Under the pieces are notes generated by a model. That model was not told where the DNA came from and did not search any database. It was given only the letters and a program-made list of their open reading frames with translations. A program made the translations under genes and the position numbers. Positions 31,515-42,276 of a stretch of 64,000 nt of DNA are shown here, piece after piece (position 1 is the first letter of the stretch; each line of letters opens with the position of its first letter). The DNA is from Cryoendolithus antarcticus (Eukaryota; Ascomycota; Dothideomycetes; Cladosporiales; Cladosporiaceae). The stretch is taken from the NCBI GenBank assembly GCA_002077065.1, contig NAJO01000054.1:162307-226306 (forward strand), written 5' to 3'.

Positions 31515-33440
31515 TCACCACTCCTTCCCTGCCCCAGGCATGATGCCTAGTCTCTCACAGCACTCCTGGTGACCCAGTACCGCCATCACCATATCCATCC
31601 CTGGCCCAGGAGTCCCAGCCGCGAGCTTCCAACGCAGCTGCCGCATCAGAGCTTTCTGCCAAATCTTGTACTCCTTCACCAAATCTCCGGCATCCGCTTC
31701 GCGCACCAAGGAGCGCGCCACCGCTTCGGTGTCGGTAGCATGCTCCGCGAAGGGGATCGATTCGGCTTTCGCTGTCGAAGGAGCGCTACGCTGCCATATG
31801 AGCAAGTCGAGAGAGGCGTGTATTCTTGCAGCGCGCCGCTCCATCGTGGTAAGACGCTCTTTCGCCGGGGCTTTGGAGCGCAAATCAGCTGCGACGTCAG
31901 CGTATGGTGTTGTCGCATCGTAAGTTAACATGAGGTCTTGCAGTAGACTGTCGATGTCAACCGCAGGGACCAGCTCGCTTGCAGCACTTTTCAACCTCCT
32001 TCTCTTGACCTCCTCAGTAGAGCAGAAGAAGTACCAATTACGTTCGACGAAGTGTGCTGCATTGTGGTATGACTTGTCGTCTGCAAGGAGCACACCTTTG
32101 CAGTACTCTACTAGCTGATCTTCGGACTCGGTTGCCGCAAAGTCGGCGTGAGCCTTCCTTACTTCTGTAACAACCTGACCGAGCACGTCGACGAGCGCAG
32201 CTTCGTCGCCATATCTCGCCCGCTCGCATTGGAGTTGCACATGGTTTTTCTGCAGAAACCACAACTTCTCCATCAGTACCATCGTATTACCTCGCGTGAA
32301 CTTGAGATCGAAGTTCTCGACCAGCTCCGGCATGGTCATCACATCGCTCTTCTGCGGGTTGCTCCATCCCTGCAGCGCGAGAAAGTTGCAGAGAGTCTCA
32401 GGCAGCACACCATGATCCTCCCGTAGGCCTCTAACGTCGAGAGCAAGATCAGCGTTGCGTTTCGATAGCTTGGCTTTATCTTTGTCAAGCAGTAAGCCGA
32501 CATGCGCAAAGATCGGTGGCGTCCAGCCGAAAGCATGGTAGAGATCGTAATGCAGTGGCGTGCTGGCCATCCACTCTGTGCCGCGGATGACATGAGTGAT
32601 CTTCATCAAGTGATCGTCTACTACATTTGCAAAGTGGTAGGTCGGTGTGCCGTCGCTTTTCATGAGGATCGTGTCTGCGCCATCGAGACCGGAGTCCTCA
32701 TCAGTACTGGCGCTTGGGGAGGCAGAGCGCTTTAGCCGCTTGATCTTGCCATAGACGACATCTGGGTATGTGCGCTTTCGTACGTCGTCGGGTTGATTCA
32801 GTCTCACAGTGAACTGCTGTTCGCCACCTTCGGCACGAGCCCGAGACGCCGAAGAGGGCAAACGCGAGCAGTCTTGAGAACAACCAGATGTCACATACAC
32901 AGCTGAATCAGCGGCCGAGCTTTGTGGTGTACAGAAGCAGCGGTACGCTGTCCCATCATCAAGCAGTGCTTTAGCATGCTCCTGGTAGATCTCATTGCGA
33001 TTTGACTGCTGGTAAGGTCCATAAGGTCCACCGACTTCAGGTCCCTCGTCCCATTGCAGTCCAGCCCATCGAAGGTCCTCAGATAGGCGAGTGACAGCGT
33101 CCGTTACTAGACGTTTCTGATCTGTGTCTTCGATCCGCAGGATGAATTGGCCTCCAGTCCGCTTAGCCAGTAAGTAGCTGAACAGTGCTGTCCTCAGACC
33201 ACCAATATGCATGTAGCCTGTTGGCGATGGGGCGAATCGAGTCCGAGCAGGGTAGTCCGGAAGCTTGCCAACTCGTTGGACTTTGCTATCGCGAAGACTA
33301 ATGGTCGTAGCGAAGCGTCTCCTGTTGCCGGAATGCGAGGCCGCACGTCGGCTGAGACCCAGAGATCGGCTGGCGAGCCTCTTCAACCCGCAAGACGCGC
33401 AGATCCATGCCTTCCCTCCGCTGATAGTGAGCAGCTTCAT
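31515..33440 (-). CDS. MSE1: Mitochondrial glutamyl-tRNA synthetase
   Basis: Charges mitochondrial tRNA-Glu (and probably tRNA-Gln for later amidation). Intronless, 641 aa from ATG 33440. The first ~55 residues are a basic presequence (SLGLSRRAASHSGNRRRFATT). The class I signature follows: RFAPSPTGYMHIGGLRTALF, with the HIGH-equivalent HIGG at 78-81. Then come FILRIEDTDQ, the substrate region EWMASTPLH and the KMSKS-equivalent KLSKR. A C-terminal anticodon-binding region follows. The bacterial-type PSPTGYxHIGG distinguishes it from the cytosolic enzyme. It converges on the coiled-coil gene (140 bp) and diverges from the J-protein gene (247 bp). Confidence 0.95.
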   Translation of the reverse strand: MKLLTISGGKAWICASCGLKRLASRSLGLSRRAASHSGNRRRFATTISLRDSKVQRVGKLPDYPARTRFAPSPTGYMHIGGLRTALFSYLLAKRTGGQFILRIEDTDQKRLVTDAVTRLSEDLRWAGLQWDEGPEVGGPYGPYQQSNRNEIYQEHAKALLDDGTAYRCFCTPQSSAADSAVYVTSGCSQDCSRLPSSASRARAEGGEQQFTVRLNQPDDVRKRTYPDVVYGKIKRLKRSASPSASTDEDSGLDGADTILMKSDGTPTYHFANVVDDHLMKITHVIRGTEWMASTPLHYDLYHAFGWTPPIFAHVGLLLDKDKAKLSKRNADLALDVRGLREDHGVLPETLCNFLALQGWSNPQKSDVMTMPELVENFDLKFTRGNTMVLMEKLWFLQKNHVQLQCERARYGDEAALVDVLGQVVTEVRKAHADFAATESEDQLVEYCKGVLLADDKSYHNAAHFVERNWYFFCSTEEVKRRRLKSAASELVPAVDIDSLLQDLMLTYDATTPYADVAADLRSKAPAKERLTTMERRAARIHASLDLLIWQRSAPSTAKAESIPFAEHATDTEAVARSLVREADAGDLVKEYKIWQKALMRQLRWKLAAGTPGPGMDMVMAVLGHQECCERLGIMPGAGKEW

Positions 33441-33687
33441 CCGAGTTCAAGGATCCTCCAAGTTCTACGTGAAGGGCGTTGGGAAGGGTGATGGGAGTTC
33501 ACGATACGGCGTTTGCAGCAAAGTCCGAGGCCTCGGACGCTTCATCTTGATGACAGGAAATTTGTAAATGTCGAGATGTACATTGAACATATACACGATC
33601 TAACACCGCGTTTCTTGCTGTCACTGAATCAGGCAATCAAAGTAGCATCCAGCGATCTGAAGGGCTGCGCAGGCAATCGCCTCCAAT

Positions 33688-35136
33688 ATGAGCGCCGGCG
33701 AAGAGGACCTCTACGGTACTATCCTGACTGAACTCCCATCATATTCCGGAAGCCGTGCTAACAGTGATAGAGGTCCTCAACATCACTCGCGGTGCGACGA
33801 AGGCTGAGATCAAGAAAGCATACCACAAGGTAGACCATGCAATGAATTTCATCCATGTTTCTGTGCTGACAGATAATCGTAGGCAGCACTCTCCTCCCAC
33901 CCGGACAAAGTTCCCGACGACGAGCGCGCGGAAGCCGACATCAAATTCAAGCAAATCTCCCAAGCCTACGAGATCCTCAGCGATGACCAGACACGACATC
34001 TATACGACGAGCACGGCATGGCCGCCTTCGACAAATCAAGCGGCCCGGGCGGACCACCCGGCGGCGTAGACTTGGACGATATTCTGGCGCAGATGTTCGC
34101 TGGAGGCGGCATGGGTGGCATGGGCGGAATGCCTGGCGGTGGGTTTCCCGGTATGCCTGGTGGTATGCCTGGAGGCGGACCAGCACGAGGCAGGAAGCGG
34201 CCGAAGGGAAAGCCGGAGTTGCAGCAGTATGAAGTCCGCTTGGAGGAGTTGTACAAGGGCAAGACGACGAAGTTCACGAGTACGAAGAACGTGGTCTGCA
34301 CGAATTGCAGCGGGCGGGGGGGTCGAGAGAAGGCAAAGCCAAAGCAATGCGATACGTGCAAGGGCCGCGGAGTGCAGATGCGGATGCGGCCTGTGGGACC
34401 TGGGTTGGTCACGCAGGAGCAGGTGCCGTGCACGACGTGTGCTGGGAGAGGGGAGTTCTACGCTGAGAAAGACAAGTGTAAGAGGTGTAAGGGTGTAAGG
34501 ACAATCAAGGAGAAGAAAATTTTGGAGCTGTACATTCCGCGAGGCAGCCGGGAAGGGGAGCGCATAGTTCTGCCGAACGAGGCAGATCAGGATCCGGACG
34601 ATGAGCAACCTGGCGACATCATCTTCGAGCTTGTGGAGGAGCCGCATGATGTGTTTCACCGGGCTGGTGCAGATCTGCAAGCGGAGATCGAGGTTGATCT
34701 GACGGAGTCACTGACTGGAGTCAACCGGACTGTACTCAAGCATCTGGATGGCCGGGGCATAAGTCTGAACACAACAGCTGACGGACGAGTTTTGCGACCA
34801 AACGAAGTATTGAAGATCAGCGGAGAGGGCATGCCGATCAAGCGATCAGACGCAAAAGGCGACCTTTACCTTGTGGTCAACGTGCGATTCCCGAAAGACG
34901 GTTGGCTTTGGTTGCAAAAGCCAGATGCTGCCGCGAAGGTGAAAGCCGCGTTACCTGCAGAGGAGGTAGAGCCGGTCGAGTCAACGCCGGAGTCTGTGGA
35001 TGAGGTGGACTTCCAGACAGTCGACAATCTCGATGGTTTCGGCAAAGGTAGCGATGACCCTCGAGCTGCTGGCGAGTGGGAAGATGAAGATGACGATGAT
35101 GAAGGAGGACAAGCAGCGCAGTGCGCGCAGCAATAG
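33688..35136 (+). CDS. YDJ1: Class A (type I) J-domain co-chaperone, Ydj1/Mas5 type
   Basis: Stimulates Hsp70 ATPase and hands over unfolded clients, including mitochondrial precursors. Exons 33688-33715, 33771-33829 and 33883-35136 give 446 aa. Introns of 55 and 53 nt (GTACTA and GTAGAC donors; GATAG and CGTAG acceptors) rebuild an unbroken J domain from DLYEVLNITRGATKAEIKKAY to HPD at 35-37. The G/F region is at about 80-135. Four zinc knuckles run from residue ~168 (CTNCSGRGG, CDTCKGRGV, CTTCAGRGE, CKRCKG), followed by the two beta-sandwich client domains. The protein ends CAQQ, a CaaX box predicting farnesylation as in Ydj1. The 28-nt first exon is easily missed by gene callers. Confidence 0.95.
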
Positions 35137-35232
35137 GGCGCGTTCAAGGAGAAAGTCTTGATGTGGATACTGTACAGCTGATGTAAACATAGACTACACA
35201 ATTCACGAATCCCCATCCTCACCAGCAGAAGC

Positions 35233-37194
35233 TCACACATTCTCCTTCTTCTCGTTCTCATCATACTTCTCCTTACGCTCAGGCGAAGAGTCTTCATCCG
35301 AGCTGTGCATTCCGCCCTCTTCATGTTCCAGCCGCGAAGCACGCGAAGTCGCACTTCTGGTCTTCCAAGCTGGCGTACCGATATACTTGATCCCATGCGG
35401 ATCTTCGAACATAGCCGTTACGTCTTCGAGACGCTTTCCAGCTGTCTCAGGCTGTGATGAGTTGTCAGCAGGGTTGATCTCGTCTCGATCAGAGGCAGAG
35501 CTTACGAAGAGGAAGAAGACATGGATCGTCATTGCCAGGCAGAACACTCCAAAGATGACATACGTCTTCCACTTGATCGTCACGAAGGCGATAGGCACGA
35601 AGTAGCCGAGGGCGAAGTTGAAGGCCCAGTTGCCTGATGTTGCGAGTGCGACGGCTTTGCTGCGGATTTTGTTGGGGTAAAGTTCTGTATCACGTGATCA
35701 GTACAGTTTCGAAGGAGCTTCGAATACATCTTACCTGGTGGATAGATCCACGACACCGGACCCCATGTCGGCGCAAATGATGCGACGAAGAGATACGAGC
35801 AAGCAATGACAGCCTTCGACGCCGCCCCGCTGACTTCGACACTGGCTTCTTTGATCCCACCTACGCCGTTTGGTCCAGGATCGGTGCCGTACGTCGCCAG
35901 CAGGCCAGCATTGGCGAACAGCCAGATCATCATGAAGGTAGAGCCGAATAGAAGAGTCGGTCGGCGGCCGATCTTGTCAACGAAGAGCAGTGCCGGAACT
36001 GTCATCACGACATTGATCACATATTGGATCGAGGACGAAACGAGCAAGGTATTGCCAGTCAAGCCTGCCATTGCAAAGACATAGGTGATGTAATACATCA
36101 TCACATCTGCTCTGATTAGCACGGTGGCGAGGCCAGGGGGTCAAGGGCCCGGCGGGGGGGGGGGGGTTCCCTACTCATGCCGCAAAGCTGACTCCAAATT
36201 TGCATGAAGAGGCCGATATGTGTACGATTGATGTAGCGGGGAGAAACAAGCTCGAGATAGCTCGTTTGTTGGCTCTGACGCTCTATCTCGAGCCATTCTT
36301 TGATATCTTTGAGTTCGTCGGCCACCAGCTGGTCCTGGTCAGCATGCCACACGGCATGAACTTGCAGATAGTCTAGATCCCGAATCATTCATACACTGGG
36401 GCACTTACCGGACTGTTTGACTCGCCCTTGCCGAGTGTGAGCACCAGGACTTGTTCGCACTCTTCCCACCGGTTCTTAGTGGCGAGCCATCGCGGAGACT
36501 CTGGCAGGATCATCATGCCGAAGAAGAGGATTATGGCTGGAATCATCTGAAGCGCCCATGGTACGCGGAATGCCGTTGGTCCATTGAGGAACGAGCATCC
36601 ATACGAGATGAAGAACATGATCAGAATGCCCCAGCTAATCAGTACGTTAGCAGGCTTCCCATATTCGACAGCAGTCCAACATACGTAATCGCCCATTGCT
36701 GCATGCCCACAAGCCGACCTCGCTTCGCCGGTGGCGCTAGCTCAGTAATGTACACTGGCACCTGCGCAGACGCAATTCCGACGCTGAAGCCATTGATCAC
36801 TCGGCCAACAATAAGCATGGCAATGTTTTGCGAAGCGGATACAATGATGGAGCCAATCACCCAAATTACCGCAGCCGTCATGATCGCCTTCTTTCGACCA
36901 ATACGGTCAGCTAAGAACCCGGAACAGAGTGAGGCTAGCCATGATCCGCCGGCCATCGAGGCCGTGATACCACCCTGGACCTCGGATCGAGGGCCGAGAC
37001 ATGGCTCGTCGCCTTGGTTGAAGTAGCAGAGGTAGCCTTTGCCAGCGATGCTAAGGGCCTGTCAGCGACGGGCGATGCGAGTACACTGGGCGGACTTACA
37101 TGGCGCTCATAGAACTGATATCAAAGCCGAATAAGGCGCCGCCGATGACAGATATTCCGGCAATGAGGTAGATGTTGCCATACTGTTTGACCAT
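35233..37194 (-). CDS. MFS sugar (hexose) transporter
   Basis: A 12-helix proton symporter or facilitator of the sugar porter family in the plasma membrane. Seven exons: 37100-37194, 36685-37050, 36409-36634, 36175-36328, 35735-36106, 35506-35684 and 35233-35451, giving 536 aa. All six junctions restore family motifs: GGALFGFDISSMSA-IIAGKGY, LADRIGRKKA, QQWAITWGI, PESPRWLATKNRW...NSPLVADEL, LCGM-NVMMYYITYVF, DKIGRRPTLLF, WIYPPELYP, FFLFPETAGKRLEDV. The N- and C-termini are cytoplasmic and the tail is acidic (SSDEDSSPERKEKYDENEKKE). The intron between exons 4 and 5 contains a 13-base homopolymer. It converges on the J-protein gene, with 96 bp between stops. The substrate is not decidable. Confidence 0.92.
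36154..36166. repeat. 13-nt poly(G) run inside a transporter intron
   Basis: Thirteen consecutive G on the plus strand (C in the mRNA sense), within a very GC-rich intron 36107-36174. Such runs are prone to slippage and to sequencing error. Confidence 0.9.
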
Positions 37195-39310
37195 GCTGGG
37201 CGAATGTAATTGTGAAAAATGGAAGTAAGTTCGCAAAGGTAGACGGAGCAGTCAAGATCAACTGACTCTGACAACTACTTACGTCTAAGGTCACGTCTGA
37301 GCTCATATGTGGAGGAAGTGGGCGAGCTCGCATGACAGACATGGGGCCGACGGGACGAAACGCATGCCACTCGGTGCAACGTCAAGCACATGTCGCCAGC
37401 AACGATGCAGAACATGCGAGGGGAGTTACTGCACCAATGATGGACCTCCACGGTCTTGCACAGGCGAAGGAGCGCTGACGTTTGAGTTCACAACGACGTA
37501 AGTGGCGAGCGAGTACCGAAATGCAGGTTGTGGAGGACGGAGTATTCTGGTACGCCCACACATCTGAGGCGGCTCCTTGCCATGAGCTTCGCGTCACCCA
37601 ATCGCACGAACGAGGTCGCGCAGTGTGAACGCCGGATCTGTCTTTTCGTTATGAGGACAATCCTGAGTCTACGAATGTTAGAGATCGTTGGATTCATCGA
37701 GGATGTCTTCGCTTGGCTGCCGTCGTTGCTGACAGGGCACGACAGGGGTCTCTTAAGAGCCCGTGAGACCCACGCGATTTTTGCGGGGAAACGGCTACTA
37801 GCGCGAGCCTCACAATCACCGATCTTGACTCCATCGCCGGTCTCCCTCCATCTTCGTTCACATGTCACTGGAAATGACATCCCGAGCACGACAGCAATGG
37901 GGTGAGAGCTGTCCTTAAAGCTTGACGTCATGCTTCGGCACCCACGACACGTAGCACGTGCGGCCCAGAAAAGCTCGTCGACAATCGGGACCACCACACA
38001 CAAAGCCCGTCTTGACGCGCTCATGGCCCTGCCCACTGCTAGCACGGAGATGATTGCCATGTCTGCTACAGGCATGTAGCCTCATCACGACTGAACTCGC
38101 CAACACGACCTGGCTCATCCCACAGTGCAGCCAGAATAGTACGCTTTTCTCCCCAGGCCACCGCGAGTGCATCACAGCACGCAGCGTACTTGTCAAGCAA
38201 GACGATGTCGCCCTTCTGCTACTCCAGATGAACTTGCATCGACGCTTCGATGCTGAGCACTATCTCAAGTTAGTCAGTACCGATCAGCCGGCCGTCACCG
38301 TACCCCGGAGGCGGATGAGCCCAGCCATCATCCCCGCGGTAAGGGGGCTGACTTGCAACATGCTGTTTTGATCGACCATAAGCGGATGTCAGGTTTCCGA
38401 ACCAGGTGGTGAGTCCCGTGTCCAGGTGCTTGCGGAATATTGAGACTTTCGTAAATTTTCTGGATGTTGTCGCGTGTCAGTGAGATCCCACTGGGTACCA
38501 CACACGTCACGCTCAGGCTTCCATCTTCATGCCATTCAACCCTGTCACTACTTCCTCACAACTCTGCTTCGATTTGCTCGCGAATCACACTCTCGCCATC
38601 ACGTTCACTAACGCGCTCACCATATGCCGCGAACACGCTTGCGCCAGTGTTCGTCAGAACTTGCTCTCGCCTTCAGCAGTACACATAGCGGACACCTCGA
38701 GCTAGTAAGCGACGTTATGAGTTCACTGGCAACTGCATGGTATTATCAAACAGCGTATCACCGCAGCACAGGTTCGCGCGCACCAGAAGGTTCCAGTAGA
38801 AGCTTTCGCATGCGAACGATAGCTTCGATCAGCCTATATTCAAATTTGGGGGAAGCTGTCCTCGTGCGCTTCGACGCGACATACACTGGATTCGGGATCG
38901 TGTACAGACTTGCCCACTCTTTCAAGGTCAACTGCGTGTCCACGTAGCCGTCGCATTCGGCAAAGCTTCGGCACGAGAAGCTACCACAGTGCATATGCAT
39001 AGCGAGATCTCTGTTAAGCATACTAAGTCGGCACTGCGATAGCTTCGATGCAAGCCGCTGACAGATGAGACGCACGCTTGAGGGACTGTTATCTCGATGA
39101 AGCTGCCGGTGCGAAGGTAAACGCTTTTGTGCTTTAGCACTGGTCCTTACTCAGCATGGTGATATAGAGCGAGTGCACCTGTCTCGATCACAGGCTGTCC
39201 ATATTTTTGGTTTCGGGAGCCTTTTACTCTACGGAACACAGAGTGCCCTGGGCACTGAATATGCTTCCCCACTCGCCTTGTGCCCTACTGGTAAGCTCTA
39301 CACATACATC
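37195..39310. other. 2.1-kb gene-free interval
   Basis: The longest interval without a supported gene in the window. ORFs up to 195 codons exist on both strands (for example 37488-38075 minus), but none shows a domain, spliced continuation or family pattern. No tRNA, inverted repeat or transposon hallmark was seen. The two ends must contain the promoters of the sugar transporter and of the GFA-domain gene, which are divergent. Confidence 0.5.
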
Positions 39311-39935
39311 ATGAGTCGCATACTCCTACCATCAGAGGGCGCTCGAGGAGGCGCGGACAGTGATAAGGCCACCGCTACATGCTTCTGCGGCGCCGTGCAG
39401 ATCCTATTTGTATGTCATAACGTCAGTCATTGACCTTTTCGGATCACTGACCATCGATACAGCCCACCGAGGCACCCGGCTTCGTCGATAGCTTCGTCTG
39501 CAATTGCTCCGACGGTGAGAATAGAACACCAATTCATCGATTCGCAAGTCGTATACTGACCTACGGGACACAGATCACAAGATAACAGCCTCGATGTTCG
39601 CCTCCAACTTCGTTGTCCAAGAGAGCCAAACAATCCACACTCGCGGCAAAGACAAGCTTACCAAATTCGCCCAGTCGAAGACAATCGCCAGCGGCAACAC
39701 AATGGAGAACAACTTCTGCTCGATCTGCGGCACGTTGATGTATCGCATTTCGTCTGGCTTTCCCGGCCTGCTCATTACGAGAATTGGCACGATCGATGAC
39801 TTCAACTTGATGGAGACGAAGATCAAGCCAAGGTTCGAGATGTATACGAAGACTCGTGTAGCTTGGTGCCCGGGCGCGGGCGATTCGAAGGTCAGCCAGT
39901 TCACAGATGCGGGACCGCTGGGAGAGCCTCACTGA
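39311..39935 (+). CDS. GFA/CENP-V domain protein
   Basis: Small zinc protein related to glutathione-dependent formaldehyde-activating enzyme; most fungal members have no known substrate. Exons 39311-39409, 39463-39514 and 39574-39935 give 170 aa. Introns are 53 and 59 nt (GTATGT, GTGAGA; both acceptors ACAG, with CTGAC branches). The fold's cysteine pairs are visible: CFC near residue 24, CNC in FVCNCSDDHKITASMFASNF, and CSIC in NFCSICGTLMYR. The family normally has CxCxxC in the second motif, but here the third position is Asp, encoded across the exon 2-3 junction, so one catalytic-zinc ligand appears changed. It lies next to a P450 and a regulator, but nothing proves a shared pathway. Confidence 0.85.
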
Positions 39936-40160
39936 TGACCTGTTGTGATTATCTGAGTGAATGTCTGCTAGGGTCAGAATGGCGGGACCTGTCAGACCCT
40001 AAGGGGCATGATCGGTTTGGTGAGAGAGTAATCAGTGCTGCAGAGATTTACACAATGCTAGATCTTTGCTGGACGTTTTCTCGATTGAGTCAGCGGTAAT
40101 TTCGTACCATCACTGAAGTCTGCCTTCGTTCCAACGACTACACACCCACAACTGACAGCA

Positions 40161-41980
40161 CTACATCTTGATAGGATTCGACAGCCACTGCTTCGTCTCA
40201 CGGTCCAACAACTTCGTCTCCGCCTCCCTCCACTCTCGCCGAACAATCTCAGCCCTACCAGACGATCGTGGCGTGATCTTCGCAGGGAACTCCTCAGGCA
40301 TGCACACGAAGCCTTGAGTGAGCTTGTCCTGGTCCGGAATGATCGGCTTGCCATCGACTCCCTCCATGGGTGCGATATCAAACGCCCACAATAGCCTCGC
40401 AATACCGAGCCATAAGCTACGCTCTGCAACGTGCATTCCTGGACAAATTCGACGGCCGGCGCCGAAGGTGAAGGTATCGCGCTTCGAGCCGTCTGGGTTC
40501 GATGCCGAGTCGAAAAGTGAGAGATCATCGCCCTCGTACCGACTTGGACGGAACTCGCGTGGGTTGGGAGCTCGCTTGGGATCCATGTTGATCGCCCAAA
40601 CATTGTTGAGCACACCTGCGCCTTTCGGAATGAAGAAGCCTTTGTATGTGTCGTCTGCGTTCGTCGCGTGCGGGACAGCTCCAAGAATTGTGGTGGGCAT
40701 CCAGCCTGGAAGTGTCAGCATTCAACAAATCGATCAGCAAGGCGGAATGGTAAGCTCACGTAGTGTCTCCTTCATCAAACATCGGACGATGGGGATTTTC
40801 TCAGCATCTTCCATCGTCGGAAGTCGCTCAGTACCAACCACGTGGTCGATCTGCTCTTGCGAATGCCGCTGGACATCTGGGTAAAGCAGCATGGCTTGCA
40901 CGAAGGCGTAGAGCGTGTTTGACGTCGTGTCTGATCCGGCTTCGAGCAGGGTGCCAGAAGTGTATGCCTGCGAGAGTTTCGTCAGCTGAGAGTTCACTAG
41001 TCAACACTTACAGCACGACTCACCGCTTGCGCGTCACTGAAGCCATCCTTCTCTTGGGCCTGCGCCATACCGACACAGAAGCACTGACTGATCGTACCGT
41101 TCCGTATCTCCTCCTTTGCACGTAGCCAGTGACCGAGATAGAGTTCCCGCTCTGCCTTGTGGAGCCGTTTTGCCTTTGCCTTTGTCGGCACGAGAAAGTC
41201 TGGTAGCTGCCGCAACAACGGGAAGGCGTCGATCAGGGCTGCGACACCAGTCTGGTTGATATCTGCGAACTCACTGAATCCGTCGAATAGCTGCTGCATC
41301 TTGGCGTCCTCGTATGTCGGCGTACGCCATCCGAAGACCATGGATGTTGTCAGTGCGTTGGAGTAGCGTCGGATGTGGTGGAGGAAGTCGTTCGGAGTGT
41401 CGAGGATGTCATTAAGCATGTTCTGGTTCTCGAGCTGCTGGTATGGCACATAGCGAGCGGCGATGTTCTGATTCAGCAGGTTGTGCACCATCTTCCTCAT
41501 CTGCCTGAGGTGAGTCTCTGCGTGCTGTCACTCATACTATGCTACTTACCATTCGCCAGTGAGATCCGTATCCCTAGAAGGCATTAGAAAAGCGCTGTCA
41601 ACAACAGACACATTGTCACTCACCATCATCAGCATCCTCAGCCCATCCGAGCAAAGAGTCTGTCCAATATAAAGTTCTGGTCGGTCAGAGTAGGTGCCGC
41701 TTCGTCGATCAAGGAGCTCCTTGACAGCCTCATCACTCGACAGGACGATCATAGTCTTAGTGCCCAGCATCAGACTGTAGCAGTCGCCATACTCCTGTGC
41801 CCATGCTTGGAATTGCAGATGAGCATCTTTCGTGGGCATCTGGTGGATGTTGCCGAGTAGAGGAATAGTCGGTGGGCCAGGTGGGTAGCCCTTTGGTCGG
41901 CGACCGATGCGCATCAGGCGTGCGACACCCAACACCAGAGCTAAGCCAGCGACGGCAATGATGAGGGTTGAGCGATCCAT
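40161..41980 (-). CDS. Cytochrome P450 monooxygenase
   Basis: Membrane-anchored heme oxygenase of the endoplasmic reticulum. Exons 41624-41980, 41550-41573, 41024-41500, 40760-40967 and 40161-40705 give 536 aa. Exon 2 is only 24 nt and encodes GYGSHWRM, the conserved C-helix WR region, so it must be included. Seen in order: N-terminal anchor (LIIAVAGLALVLGVARLM), PPGPPTIPLLGN hinge, I-helix LLEAGSDTTSN (about 294-303), ExxR at 353-356 (KETLR), PERF-like REFRPSRY, and the heme loop FTFGAGRRICPG with Cys443. It resembles E-class fungal P450s of the O-methylsterigmatocystin oxidoreductase-like group. The substrate is unknown. A zinc-finger regulator lies directly upstream on the same strand. Confidence 0.93.
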
Positions 41981-42276
41981 AGTGTAGAGATATCAATCAG
42001 GACGTTCAATCAACTTGCGACACCATGAATCGCAGGGCTACCCAGCTTATGTAGACTCCGGTCGTAGCTATGATCGAGGCCGTGCACGGCGGCAACCCAT
42101 GTGGGCGTGCACCAGCTGCCGATGGCAAGCATCGTTCTTGCGCATGTACACTCGTGACAAGCGCAGACAGCTCAAGCTCCATGAAGATAGACTTCGAAGC
42201 ACTTGCGGGGGTGGGTCAAGGTACTTCAATGGACTCCAGAGCTGTGGCAGGCTCGGGCGTGGGGGTGGGATAGACT

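Noticed and set aside
37488..38075. 195-codon minus-strand ORF in the gene-free gap
   Set aside because: No domain, no credible spliced continuation, composition not clearly coding.
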